Shown: piece by piece, positions 18,283 through 26,074 of the stretch
Layout: each line of letters begins with the position of its first letter
Numbering within the stretch: the first letter of the stretch is position 1
NCBI RefSeq assembly: GCF_030064675.1
Contig: NZ_CP116413.1
Span: forward strand, 591,001-655,000
Origin: Crossiella sp. CA-258035
GTDB taxonomy: Bacteria; Actinomycetota; Actinomycetes; Mycobacteriales; Pseudonocardiaceae
Direction of reading: 5' to 3'
Length of the DNA: 64,000 bases
Notes under the pieces: model-generated
Seen by the model: only the letters and a program-made list of their open reading frames with translations
Databases searched by the model: none
Told to the model about the DNA's origin: nothing
Program-made: the position numbers and the translations under genes

Positions 18283-19190
18283 GCCGGGGATCCCTCGGTG
18301 ACGACGTTGCGGAACAGTTCGGTCAGCGTCGGGCGGTGCGGCGCGAACTCGCGCACCTCGCCGGTGCGCATGGCCGCGGCCAGCACGCTCTGGCTGTCCG
18401 TGCCGGGCGCCAGCTCGACCAGGAACCGGGACCCGTCCACGCTCAGCTCGGTGACCCCGGTCTGGTTCCTGGCCCAGTCCGACGGCGCGTAGGGCAGGTC
18501 GAGCAGGTAGCGGTCGCTGCCGCCGGTGCGCAGCTCGGAGACCTTGCCGCTGACCACCATCTGTCCACTCCGGATGATCCCGACCCGGTCGCACAGCCGC
18601 TCCACCAGGTCGAGCTGGTGACTGGAGAACATCACCGGCACGCCGGCGTCGGCCTGCTCCCGCAGCACCTCGCTCATCACGTCCACCGCCACCGGGTCCA
18701 GCCCGGAGAACGGCTCGTCCAGCACCAGCACCTCGGGCTCGTGCACCAGCGCCGCGGCCAGCTGCACCCGCTGCTGGTTGCCCAGGCTGAGCTTCTGGAC
18801 CTCCTCGTCCCGCCGCTGCCCCAGTCCTAACCGCTCGGTCCAGGCGCCGGCCGCCCTGCGCGCGGCCTTGGCGGACATCCCGTGCAGCTCGGCCAGGTAG
18901 ACCAGCTGCTCGGTCACCTTCATCTTCGGGTACAGGCCGCGCTCCTCCGGCATGTACCCGATGTGCCTGCGGGTCTCGAAGTCCACCGCGCGGCCGTTCC
19001 AGCGCACCTCGCCGGAGTCGGCGGCCAGCACGCCCAGCGCGATCCGCATGGTGGTGGTCTTGCCAGCGCCGTTGCTGCCGACGAAGCCGAACAGCTCACC
19101 GGCCCTGATCGAGAAGGTCATCTCCCGCAGGGCGACGACCTCGCCATAGCGCTTGGAGATCCGATCGATCTCCAGCACTGCCTCAGCCAC
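18279..19190 (-). CDS. ABC exporter ATPase, NatA-like
   Basis: A 303-residue ABC ATPase. Walker A GSNGAGKTTT (about 38-47), signature LSLGNQQRV, Walker B VLVLDEPFSGLDPVA, and the long C-terminal domain (VTELSVDGSRFLVEL...) found in NatA/YhaQ-type proteins. GTG 19190 is preceded by GAGAGG seven bases upstream, which fixes the start; the 114 extra bases of open frame before it have no domain. It is coupled to the permease by ATGA. Confidence 0.9.
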   Translation of the reverse strand: MAEAVLEIDRISKRYGEVVALREMTFSIRAGELFGFVGSNGAGKTTTMRIALGVLAADSGEVRWNGRAVDFETRRHIGYMPEERGLYPKMKVTEQLVYLAELHGMSAKAARRAAGAWTERLGLGQRRDEEVQKLSLGNQQRVQLAAALVHEPEVLVLDEPFSGLDPVAVDVMSEVLREQADAGVPVMFSSHQLDLVERLCDRVGIIRSGQMVVSGKVSELRTGGSDRYLLDLPYAPSDWARNQTGVTELSVDGSRFLVELAPGTDSQSVLAAAMRTGEVREFAPHRPTLTELFRNVVTEGSPA

Positions 19191-19350
19191 GGCGTTTTCC
19201 TCTCGGTTGTCCAGTTCGCGTCCCCCGGCGCGCTGCCCGTGTCCACTATCTCCCAGCCCGGCGATTATCGAGCCCGATCCCGCCGGTCGTGAGCAGCCTG
19301 ACACTCCCGGCCGCCCAGCGCCGCCTGACCGGCCGGGCTACCGTCGGGGG

Positions 19351-19584
19351 ATGCCGACGATTCTGGGCGCGACCGCGCGCAGGGCCGGGTACACCGCGGC
19401 GCTGGCCGCCGGGCTCTGGGGCGCGTGGATCCTGTTCGGCCCGTGGCCCGGCTCCGAGGGCTCCAGCCTGATGTGGGGCCTCGGCCTGGTGCTGCGCGGC
19501 GCGGCCGCCGGGTTCACCGGACTGGCCCTGCTGTGGCTCGCGTTGCTGGTCTGGGGCGCGGTGGTCCGGGCGAGGGACCGCTAG
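19351..19584 (+). CDS. Small two-helix membrane protein
   Basis: A 77-residue protein with two hydrophobic stretches (about residues 12-30 and 41-70) and a short basic tail RARDR. ATG 19351 follows GTCGGGGG. It is an unrecognised small inner-membrane protein. Its stop overlaps the convergent methyltransferase gene by four bases. It could be a subunit or accessory of a neighbouring transport or glycosylation system, but nothing proves that. Confidence 0.6.
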   Translation: MPTILGATARRAGYTAALAAGLWGAWILFGPWPGSEGSSLMWGLGLVLRGAAAGFTGLALLWLALLVWGAVVRARDR

Positions 19585-21383
19585 GCGCGCTGAGCGAGCA
19601 GCCGGTAGGCGTTGCCGCCGTTGCCGCGCTTGACCACCTGGTGCGCCAGCTTGTCGGCCACCCAGGCCAGCACCAGCAGCGGCACCCCCGCGGTGAGCAC
19701 CGCGCGGTAGACCACCCGCCGCCACCAGGTGGCCGGCCGGGGCCGCCAGGGCTGGTCGGGGTTTCGGGCCAGCCGGTTCAGGCCGAGGCCGACGGCCATG
19801 GTGAGGTCCATGGACTGGTCGGCGCGGCCGCGGTCCTGGGCCACCACGGTGAAGCCGCGCTCGGTCAGCGCCCTGACCAGGTTCTCCCTCGGCATCATGT
19901 GCTGGTGCTGCGGCGGGAACCACGGCATCCAGTAGGTGCGCAGCAGCCGCCCGTACCGCGAGCCGGGGTTGGGCACCTCGATGAGCAGGAAACCACCCGC
20001 GGACAGCACCTTCGCCGCCGCGTCCAGCTCCTCGAACGGCTCCCTGGTGTGCTCCAGGTAGTGGAACATGCTGATCACGTCGTAGCGCCCGGCCAGCTCG
20101 GCCACCAGCTCGGGGAACTGGCCGCGGTAACCCCGGTCCACCCAGCCGCGCCTGGCTGCCTCCTCGATGCCGGCGCCCAGGTCCAGGCCGTCGAAGGCGG
20201 TGTCCGGCCAGACCTCGCGGGCCAGGTTGGCGAAGTGGCCGTGGCCGCCGCCGACGTCCAGCCAGGTGCGCGGGGTGGTGAACGGGACGAGCATCTCGGC
20301 CCGCCGCCGGTACACCGCGGGGCCGGAGGAGAACGCGGTCTCCGCGGTGCGCGCGCCCTCGCCGTCGTAGCAGTCGCGGTAGTAGAAGTCGAGTCCGGCC
20401 AGGTTGAGCCGGGGGTTCTGGAACACGTGGCCGCAGTCCGCACAGCGTTCCAGGGTGAACCGGCCCGGCTTGTTCAGCACCAGGTCCGCGCAGCGCACGT
20501 GCGGCTTCAGCGCGGTGCCGCCGCACCACGGGCAGTCCGCTCGGCGCGGCTCGAAGAAGCGCTCGGTGCCCTGGGCCAGCTCGGCGGCGTAGGCGGCGCG
20601 CAGCTCGGCCACCCGGTCGCCCCTGACCCTGGTGCGCCACAGCGCGGCCAGCGTGCGGGCCCAGTTCGCCGGATCGCGCAGCAGCCGCAGCGCGGCGTGC
20701 CGGTGCAGGTCAGCGGGCCGGACCGGGCTGCCGGCGAAGACCAGGTAGGGCTGGAGGCTGAACAGCGCCAGCGCGCCGAGGCCGAGGATGGGCTGGGCCA
20801 CCACGCAGCTGACCAGCGCGGCGTAGCAGACCAGCGGCGGCAGGACCGCGCGGAACAGGCCGCGTTCGGCGCGCAGCCGCTCGGCCCGCTGCGCCGGGGT
20901 CTCCCGGACCACACCGAGTCCGGGCGCGACGGCGAAATCCGTTGCGGTGCAAGCCAACCGCTTCAACCGGCTGGTGAGCCCGGCGGTGGTCACGGTGTCC
21001 GGCGCGGCCTCGCCGAGCTGTTCGCGCCCGGCCACGCCGTCGTCCACCAGCAGCGCGTGTCCCGCGCCGCCCGCGCTGGCCAGCCGGGTGGCCAGGAAGT
21101 CCTTGCCCAGCCCGGCGCGGGCCAGGTCCAGCGCCCTGGCCACGCCGAGGCGGCGGGGCACCAGGTCCAGCACGGACAGGCCCTGCCGCTGCGCCCAGTC
21201 CTCGGCGGCGGCCCTGGTCCGCTCCGGCAGTTCCACGCCGTCGGCCACCACGAACCGGAACCGGCCGTGCGGACCGTCCTGCTCGTCGTCGAGCACCGGC
21301 AGCCAGGACAGCTGCCCGCGCAGCCGGAAACCGTTGAGCACCAGGGCGATCATCGTGACCACCGGTAGCCAGCCCAACATCAT
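19581..21383 (-). CDS. Chimeric membrane protein with zinc-ribbon SAM methyltransferase domain
   Basis: A 600-residue protein starting at ATG 21383 (ATGA overlap with the glycosyltransferase). Order: an N-terminal membrane helix (MMLGWLPVVTMIALVLN), a ~180-residue soluble domain of uncertain identity, two hydrophobic segments near 190-245, a Cys4 zinc ribbon (CPWCGG...CADCGHVFQNPR, ~310-345), a class I SAM-binding domain (TWLDVGGGHGHFANLA; FDGLDLGAG; ISMFHYLEHTREPF; GGFLLIEVPNP), and a final membrane helix. The zinc-ribbon plus methyltransferase part resembles sugar C- or O-methyltransferases. The N-terminal half could be glycosyltransferase-like, but I see no diagnostic motif. Last gene of the four-gene operon. 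Confidence 0.75.
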   Translation of the reverse strand: MMLGWLPVVTMIALVLNGFRLRGQLSWLPVLDDEQDGPHGRFRFVVADGVELPERTRAAAEDWAQRQGLSVLDLVPRRLGVARALDLARAGLGKDFLATRLASAGGAGHALLVDDGVAGREQLGEAAPDTVTTAGLTSRLKRLACTATDFAVAPGLGVVRETPAQRAERLRAERGLFRAVLPPLVCYAALVSCVVAQPILGLGALALFSLQPYLVFAGSPVRPADLHRHAALRLLRDPANWARTLAALWRTRVRGDRVAELRAAYAAELAQGTERFFEPRRADCPWCGGTALKPHVRCADLVLNKPGRFTLERCADCGHVFQNPRLNLAGLDFYYRDCYDGEGARTAETAFSSGPAVYRRRAEMLVPFTTPRTWLDVGGGHGHFANLAREVWPDTAFDGLDLGAGIEEAARRGWVDRGYRGQFPELVAELAGRYDVISMFHYLEHTREPFEELDAAAKVLSAGGFLLIEVPNPGSRYGRLLRTYWMPWFPPQHQHMMPRENLVRALTERGFTVVAQDRGRADQSMDLTMAVGLGLNRLARNPDQPWRPRPATWWRRVVYRAVLTAGVPLLVLAWVADKLAHQVVKRGNGGNAYRLLAQRA

Positions 21384-22555
21384 GTCAGCATCTCCACCCG
21401 GTCGGCCGCCGCCGCGGTACCACCGGCGTCGGCGAAGGACGCCCGGATACGCTCTGCCGCCGCTCGGTACCCAGGGAAGGTCAGCACATCGAGAATCGAG
21501 TCCCGCAGCTCGGCCGGTCCGACCCGGCCGAACCGAACACGTCGGCCCGCTCCCGCCTCGACCACCTGGTTGGCGATGATCGGCTGGTCGTCCCTGATCG
21601 GGGCGACCACCAGCGGCAGGCCGTGCGCGAGGGTCTCGCACACCGTGTTGTGCCCGCCATGGCATACCACCGCGTCCGTGCGCGCCAACACCTCCAGTTG
21701 GGGGACGAACTCCCGCACCAGCACATGGGCCGGGAGTTCTCCAAACAACTTGGGTGGCGCGGCGATGGTGACCTGGAGGCGGGAGCCGAGCGGCTCGACC
21801 GCGGCCAGCACCGCGTTGAGGAAGCGGGCGCCGTTCTCCCGGTCCACCGTGCCCAGGGTGACCAGCAGGTGCTGCCGCCGTCCGTCCAGCCATTCCCACG
21901 GATAGTCCACACTGGAGGCTCGAACGCCCAGCGAGGGCCCGACGAAGGCGTAGTGGCCGGGGTAGTCGATCTCGGAGCCGACCAGGCAGCGGGTGGTGTA
22001 GGCGAGCACCAGGTGCTCGGAGAACCGCAGGTCGCCGCGTTCGGCCACGGCCACCGGAACCTGTTGCGCGCGTTGCAGCGCGGCCAGCTGCATGCGTACC
22101 CAGGCGCCGAACTTGGGCACGGTGGCGAACTGGTCGGTCAGCTCGGCCGAGGTGGTCGCCGAGGTGGCCCAGGGCAGCCCGTGCCGCCGTGCCACCACGC
22201 CACCGGCCAGCGCCTGCTGGTCCACCACCAGCACATCCGGCCGGAACCGCTCGACCGCCTCCTCCACCCCGGGCACGCTGGACTCCGCCAGCGGGATCAG
22301 GAAGTCCCGCCAGAGGAACTGGAAGGCCGCGGGACCGCGTAAGCCGCGCGAGCGGGTCACCACCTCGGCGAGCCAGTCGTCCGGGCCGCGCTGCACCGGC
22401 ATGAGCAGCTCCGGCTCCGGCAGCAGCGGGGCCACCACCTCGCGGTGGCCGACCCAGGCGACCTCGTGCCCGCGCCCGGTCAGCTCGTGGCCCAGCGCCA
22501 CCGTGGGCAGGGTGTGCCCGGCCAGTGGCGGCACCACGAACAGGACCCGGCTCAC
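21380..22555 (-). CDS. GT1 family glycosyltransferase, macrolide (MGT) type
   Basis: A 391-residue GT-B glycosyltransferase. N-terminal acceptor domain: VLFVVPPLAGHTLPTVALGHEL with a conserved catalytic-type His. C-terminal donor domain: LLVTLGTVDRENG, VREFVPQLEVLARTDAVV, then CHGGHNTVCETLAHGLPLVV and PIRDDQPIIANQV, the UDP/TDP-sugar binding signature of MGT/UGT enzymes. It probably glycosylates a small hydrophobic or carrier-bound acyl product. GTG 22555 overlaps the hydrolase stop (GTGA), and its own stop overlaps the methyltransferase start, so the operon is tightly coupled. Confidence 0.9.
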   Translation of the reverse strand: MSRVLFVVPPLAGHTLPTVALGHELTGRGHEVAWVGHREVVAPLLPEPELLMPVQRGPDDWLAEVVTRSRGLRGPAAFQFLWRDFLIPLAESSVPGVEEAVERFRPDVLVVDQQALAGGVVARRHGLPWATSATTSAELTDQFATVPKFGAWVRMQLAALQRAQQVPVAVAERGDLRFSEHLVLAYTTRCLVGSEIDYPGHYAFVGPSLGVRASSVDYPWEWLDGRRQHLLVTLGTVDRENGARFLNAVLAAVEPLGSRLQVTIAAPPKLFGELPAHVLVREFVPQLEVLARTDAVVCHGGHNTVCETLAHGLPLVVAPIRDDQPIIANQVVEAGAGRRVRFGRVGPAELRDSILDVLTFPGYRAAAERIRASFADAGGTAAAADRVEMLT

Positions 22556-23316
22556 CGCAACCACCTTGCCAGCACTTCGCGCACCTGGCCGGCCGCCTCG
22601 GTGAGCAGCATGTGCGACTGCTCCGGCAGGATCTCCAGCTCCAGCCGCGGCAGGTACTTCTGCAACACGCTGACCTCGGGCAACAGTTCGGACTCCGAGC
22701 CGTAGACGGCCAGCACCGGCGCGGTCACCGCGGCGTAGCGGTCCGGGCTGAACGGCTCCTGCCTGCCGATCTCGGCCACCATGCTGGTCCTGATCAGCAG
22801 TTCCTCCACCTGGTGCACCCGCCGCTCCCACTTGCGGCCGCTCATGTGCGTGAAGTGGTGGTCGTACCGGCCCGCGATCGCCTCGGTGAGGGTGGCCGCC
22901 ATCCGCTCGCCCCAGCCGGGGGTGGGCACCAGCGACTCGATCAGCATGATCTTGTCCACCCGGTGCGGGCAGTGCGAGGCGAAGGCCAGCGCGAGCAGGC
23001 CGCCGTAGCTGTTGCCGACCAGCCGGACCGGGCGGTGCTCGCCGAGGGCGTCCAGCAGCGCGTGCAGGTCGGCGACCGAGTCGTCCAGGGTGTAGCCGGT
23101 CGGCGGCCGGTCGGAGCGGCCGTGTCCGCGCTGGTCGTAGCAGAGGGTGCGAGCCCCGGCGGTGGCGGCCGGGGTGGCCAGGGTGAGGTAGAGGCCGGAG
23201 AGGTTGTCCACCACCAGGCCGTGCAGGAAGACCACCAGTGGCGCGTCCGGTGGGGAGTCGGCGGTGGCCAGCGGCTGGACGTGGAAGGTCAGGTTGTTCG
23301 CCTGGACCTCGGTCAT
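22552..23316 (-). CDS. Alpha/beta hydrolase (possible thioesterase or acyl hydrolase)
   Basis: A 254-residue alpha/beta hydrolase. Oxyanion segment PLVVFLHGLVVDN, GHGRSDRPPTGYTLDD, nucleophile elbow GNSYGG, acid strand PVLAVYGSESELLPE and terminal His in ILPEQSHMLL give a full catalytic triad. It sits between an acyl carrier protein (ATGA overlap) and a glycosyltransferase (GTGA overlap), so release or transfer of an acyl group from the carrier is a reasonable hypothesis. The sequence alone cannot separate thioesterase, esterase and acyltransferase. Confidence 0.87.
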   Translation of the reverse strand: MTEVQANNLTFHVQPLATADSPPDAPLVVFLHGLVVDNLSGLYLTLATPAATAGARTLCYDQRGHGRSDRPPTGYTLDDSVADLHALLDALGEHRPVRLVGNSYGGLLALAFASHCPHRVDKIMLIESLVPTPGWGERMAATLTEAIAGRYDHHFTHMSGRKWERRVHQVEELLIRTSMVAEIGRQEPFSPDRYAAVTAPVLAVYGSESELLPEVSVLQKYLPRLELEILPEQSHMLLTEAAGQVREVLARWLR

Positions 23317-23633
23317 GGAGCGGCCCCGCGGTCGCCGGCCAGGCAGCCGGCGATGTGGCGGACCAGGTGGCCGACGGTCAGGCCGACGGCCTCCTCCACC
23401 TCCTTGTCGGCCAGGAAGGCGGCGAAGTTGACCGAGCCGCCGTAGTGCTCGCGCAGCTTGGCCGAGAGCGCGACGAACTCGATGCTCTCCAGCTCGAGGT
23501 CATGGTTGAACGAGGTGTCCATGTCGATCTCGACGGTCTGCGCGTACTCGGGCCCGATCACGGCCACGAGCAGCTCGGTCACCGTGGCGAGCACCTGCTG
23601 CTCCACCTCGGAAGCCAGGTCTGCGTAACTCAT
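23313..23633 (-). CDS. Acyl carrier protein
   Basis: A 106-residue carrier-type protein. The helix II motif is HDLELESIEFVALSAKL, in which Ser50 occupies the position of the phosphopantetheine attachment serine (normally DSL; here ESI). Acidic composition and four-helix length fit an ACP, with a somewhat long C-terminal extension. ATG 23633 is chosen over GTG 23642 because GGGAG lies eight bases upstream of the ATG. It is the first gene of an operon with a hydrolase, a glycosyltransferase and a methyltransferase; no ketosynthase or adenylation enzyme is nearby, so the loading partner must be elsewhere. Confidence 0.82.
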   Translation of the reverse strand: MSYADLASEVEQQVLATVTELLVAVIGPEYAQTVEIDMDTSFNHDLELESIEFVALSAKLREHYGGSVNFAAFLADKEVEEAVGLTVGHLVRHIAGCLAGDRGAAP

Positions 23634-23854
23634 CGCGTTCACTCCCTGTCACGGCGCTGCGAACACCGGTGATGACGTGACACCGCGGACGTGGGGCCGC
23701 AGGGGGCCGTCCTCTGTGGAGGGTCCGAGGCGGTGTTTCCCTAAGGTGACAGGTTCCAAGCCGGGATTGCTTGCGGTTGCGGTGAAAACGCCGCCAAGAC
23801 AACCCGTTTGAATGACGCTGCAAGCGATTCGACCGCGTTGGCTACGCTGTGTCG

Positions 23855-25444
23855 TCAAAGTCCTTCGGTGGCCTTGCGCACCAGTGCGGTGACGGAGTCC
23901 AAGGCCCGCAACCGATCCGAGGGCACCAGGCCGATCCGGCTGCGCCGGTCCAGCACGTCGTCGGCGTCCAGCGCGCCCTCGTGCCGCACCGCCCACACCA
24001 CCTCGGCCGCGGTGACGCCGAGCCCGTCGGCGACCTCGGCGCCCAGCCTGGGGTCCAGCTGGGCCAGCGCGGCCAGCCGCACGGCTTCCGCGCCGTAGCG
24101 GGCAACCAGCCGCGGTGATACCTCCATTGTGGACAGATACTCGGCTGGCGCGGCGCCGACCAGCGGCACCTGCTCGCTGCGCGAAGGCCCGGCGGACAGG
24201 CCGCGGCGGGCGATCGCGGCGTCCACCGCGTCGGCGGCCATCCGCCGGTAGGTGGTGAGCTTGCCGCCCACCACCGTGGTAACCCCGTCCGGCGAGGTGA
24301 GCACGGCGTGTTTGCGGGAGAGGTCCGCGGTGCGGCCACTCGTACCCGGAAGGTCGATCAAGGGGCGCAGACCGGCGAACGCGCCCAGCACGTCGGCCGG
24401 GCCGAGCCGCCTGCCCAGCACGGTGTTGGCCACGTCCAGCAGGAAGTCCACGTCGGCCTGCGGGACCTCGGGCACCTCCGGCACCGGCCCGTCCATCGGC
24501 TCGTCGGTCAGGCCCAGGTAGACCCGGCCGTCCAGCTGCGGCAGCAGCAGCGCGAACCGGTTGCGCTCGCCGGGCACCGGCACGGTCAGCGCGGTGCCGC
24601 CCAGACCCAGCGCGGCGCCGTCGAGCACCAGGTGCGAGCCGCGGGAGGGCCGCAGCCGCACGCCGGGCACCAGCCGGTCCGCCCACACCCCGGTGGCGTT
24701 GATCACTGCCTTGGCCCTGATCCGGACGGTCTCGCCGGTCAGCCCGTCCAGCACCTCGCCGCCGGAGCCGTCCAGGTGCACCGCCCTGGCCCTGGTGATG
24801 ATCCGCGCGCCGAACCCGGCCGCGGTGCGGGCCAGTGCCACCACCAGGCGCGCGTCGTCGACCAGCTGGCCGTCGTAGGAGAGCAGCCCGCCGCGCAGCC
24901 CGCTCACCCGCAGGCCACCGGCCAGCGCCAATGCCTCGGCGGCCGGGATGCGGCGGGGCGCGGGCAGCACCGCTCCCGGCGTGCCCGCGGTGCGGCGCAG
25001 CAGGTCACCGGCGCGCAGCCCGGCCATGAAGACCGCCTCGTGGCTCCGCCTCACCCCGGCGCCGCGGGCCGGCCGGTGCAGCGGGATGAGCTGGGGCAGG
25101 GTGCGCACCAGGTGCGGGGCGGTGCGGGTCATCAGCAGACCGCGTTCCACCGCGCTCTCCCTGGCCAGCCCGAACTCGCCGTGCGCCAGGTAGCGCAGGC
25201 CGCCGTGCACCAGCTTGCTGGAGAACCGGGAGGTGCCGAAGGCCAGGTCGTGCGCCTCGACCAGGGCCACCGACAGGCCGCGGGCGGCCGCGTCCAGCGC
25301 GACCCCGGCCCCGGTCACCCCGCCGCCCACCACCAGCAGGTCGAGCTGGTGGCCACCGGCGAGCAGGGCCAGGTCGTTGGCCCTGCGGGTGGCGTTGAGC
25401 GAGGTCGCGCGCAGCGAGCCGGCCGGCAGCATCGGGACGGTCAT
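23855..25444 (-). CDS. glpD: Glycerol-3-phosphate dehydrogenase (FAD)
   Basis: A 529-residue aerobic GlpD-type flavoprotein that oxidises sn-glycerol 3-phosphate to dihydroxyacetone phosphate at the membrane. N-terminal dinucleotide motif LLVVGGGVTGAGVALDAAAR, then FGTSRFSSKLVHGGLRYLAHGE, a strong GlpD signature, and KAVINATGVWAD. A C-terminal DAO_C domain follows GGKLTTYRRMAADAVDA. ATG 25444 overlaps the TetR stop (ATGA), so TetR and GlpD are co-translated. The neighbouring divergent gene makes ether-lipid-type products from acyl-DHAP, a pathway that consumes DHAP. Confidence 0.93.
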   Translation of the reverse strand: MTVPMLPAGSLRATSLNATRRANDLALLAGGHQLDLLVVGGGVTGAGVALDAAARGLSVALVEAHDLAFGTSRFSSKLVHGGLRYLAHGEFGLARESAVERGLLMTRTAPHLVRTLPQLIPLHRPARGAGVRRSHEAVFMAGLRAGDLLRRTAGTPGAVLPAPRRIPAAEALALAGGLRVSGLRGGLLSYDGQLVDDARLVVALARTAAGFGARIITRARAVHLDGSGGEVLDGLTGETVRIRAKAVINATGVWADRLVPGVRLRPSRGSHLVLDGAALGLGGTALTVPVPGERNRFALLLPQLDGRVYLGLTDEPMDGPVPEVPEVPQADVDFLLDVANTVLGRRLGPADVLGAFAGLRPLIDLPGTSGRTADLSRKHAVLTSPDGVTTVVGGKLTTYRRMAADAVDAAIARRGLSAGPSRSEQVPLVGAAPAEYLSTMEVSPRLVARYGAEAVRLAALAQLDPRLGAEVADGLGVTAAEVVWAVRHEGALDADDVLDRRSRIGLVPSDRLRALDSVTALVRKATEGL

Positions 25445-26058
25445 GGCCGCAGCACCGCGTCCAGGCCGTGCCGCAGCTCGGCCAGCAGCGCGGCCTCGTC
25501 CGGCTCGGCCACCGCCAGCCGCAGCGCGAAGACCACCGACTGGACCATCAGGAACAGCAGCCTGCACTGCGCGGCCACGTCCCCGGCGCGCACCGAGCCG
25601 TCGGCCTGCCCGGCCAGCACCTGCTCGCGCAGGAACTGCTCGGCCAGCCGCTGGGTGCTGCCCATCCGCTGCACCAGGTAGGGCAGCAGCAGTTCGGGGT
25701 CGACCTCCAGGATGGTGCGCATCAGCGGGTTGTGCGCGACCTCCCGCCCGGCCGCCACCGCGCCGGCGACCAGCCGCTCGCGCGCGCTGGGCAGGTTCGC
25801 CGAGGCCGAGGCCACCGCGCTGAGCAGGCCGCGGAACTCGCGGGTGAGCAGCGCGGCGACCAGGCTGGTCACGTCAGGGAAGCGGCGGTACAGGGTCATC
25901 CGGCTGACCCTGGCCCGGCGCGCCACCTCGGTCAGCGTGGTGCGCCGCACGCCCACGTCGAGCACGCAGTCCTTGGCCGCGGCGAGCAGGACCTCGTCGT
26001 CCACCCGCTGGCCGCGGACCACCGGCGGGGCTTCGGAGGTGTGACACTCGGACGCCAT
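25441..26058 (-). CDS. TetR-family regulator
   Basis: A 205-residue TetR repressor. The HTH is in residues ~20-65: ILLAAAKDCVLDV-like helix 1, TTLTEVARRARVSRMTLYRRF recognition region. The C-terminal half is an all-helical ligand-binding domain. Its ATG (26058) lies inside a perfect inverted repeat that also covers the divergent promoter, indicating autoregulation and control of the divergent AGPS-like gene and of glpD, with which it is coupled. The ligand may be a lipid or acyl-CoA (inference from the targets). Confidence 0.9.
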   Translation of the reverse strand: MASECHTSEAPPVVRGQRVDDEVLLAAAKDCVLDVGVRRTTLTEVARRARVSRMTLYRRFPDVTSLVAALLTREFRGLLSAVASASANLPSARERLVAGAVAAGREVAHNPLMRTILEVDPELLLPYLVQRMGSTQRLAEQFLREQVLAGQADGSVRAGDVAAQCRLLFLMVQSVVFALRLAVAEPDEAALLAELRHGLDAVLRP

Positions 26059-26067
26059 GTGTCACAC
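26039..26067. promoter_or_regulatory. TetR operator candidate
   Basis: GTGTGACAC (26039-26047) and GTGTCACAC (26059-26067) form a perfect 9-base inverted repeat with an 11-base spacer. It covers the TetR start codon and lies eight bases before the GTG of the divergent flavoenzyme gene. Position and symmetry fit an autoregulatory TetR operator. Confidence 0.7.
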
Positions 26068-26074
26068 TGTAGCG

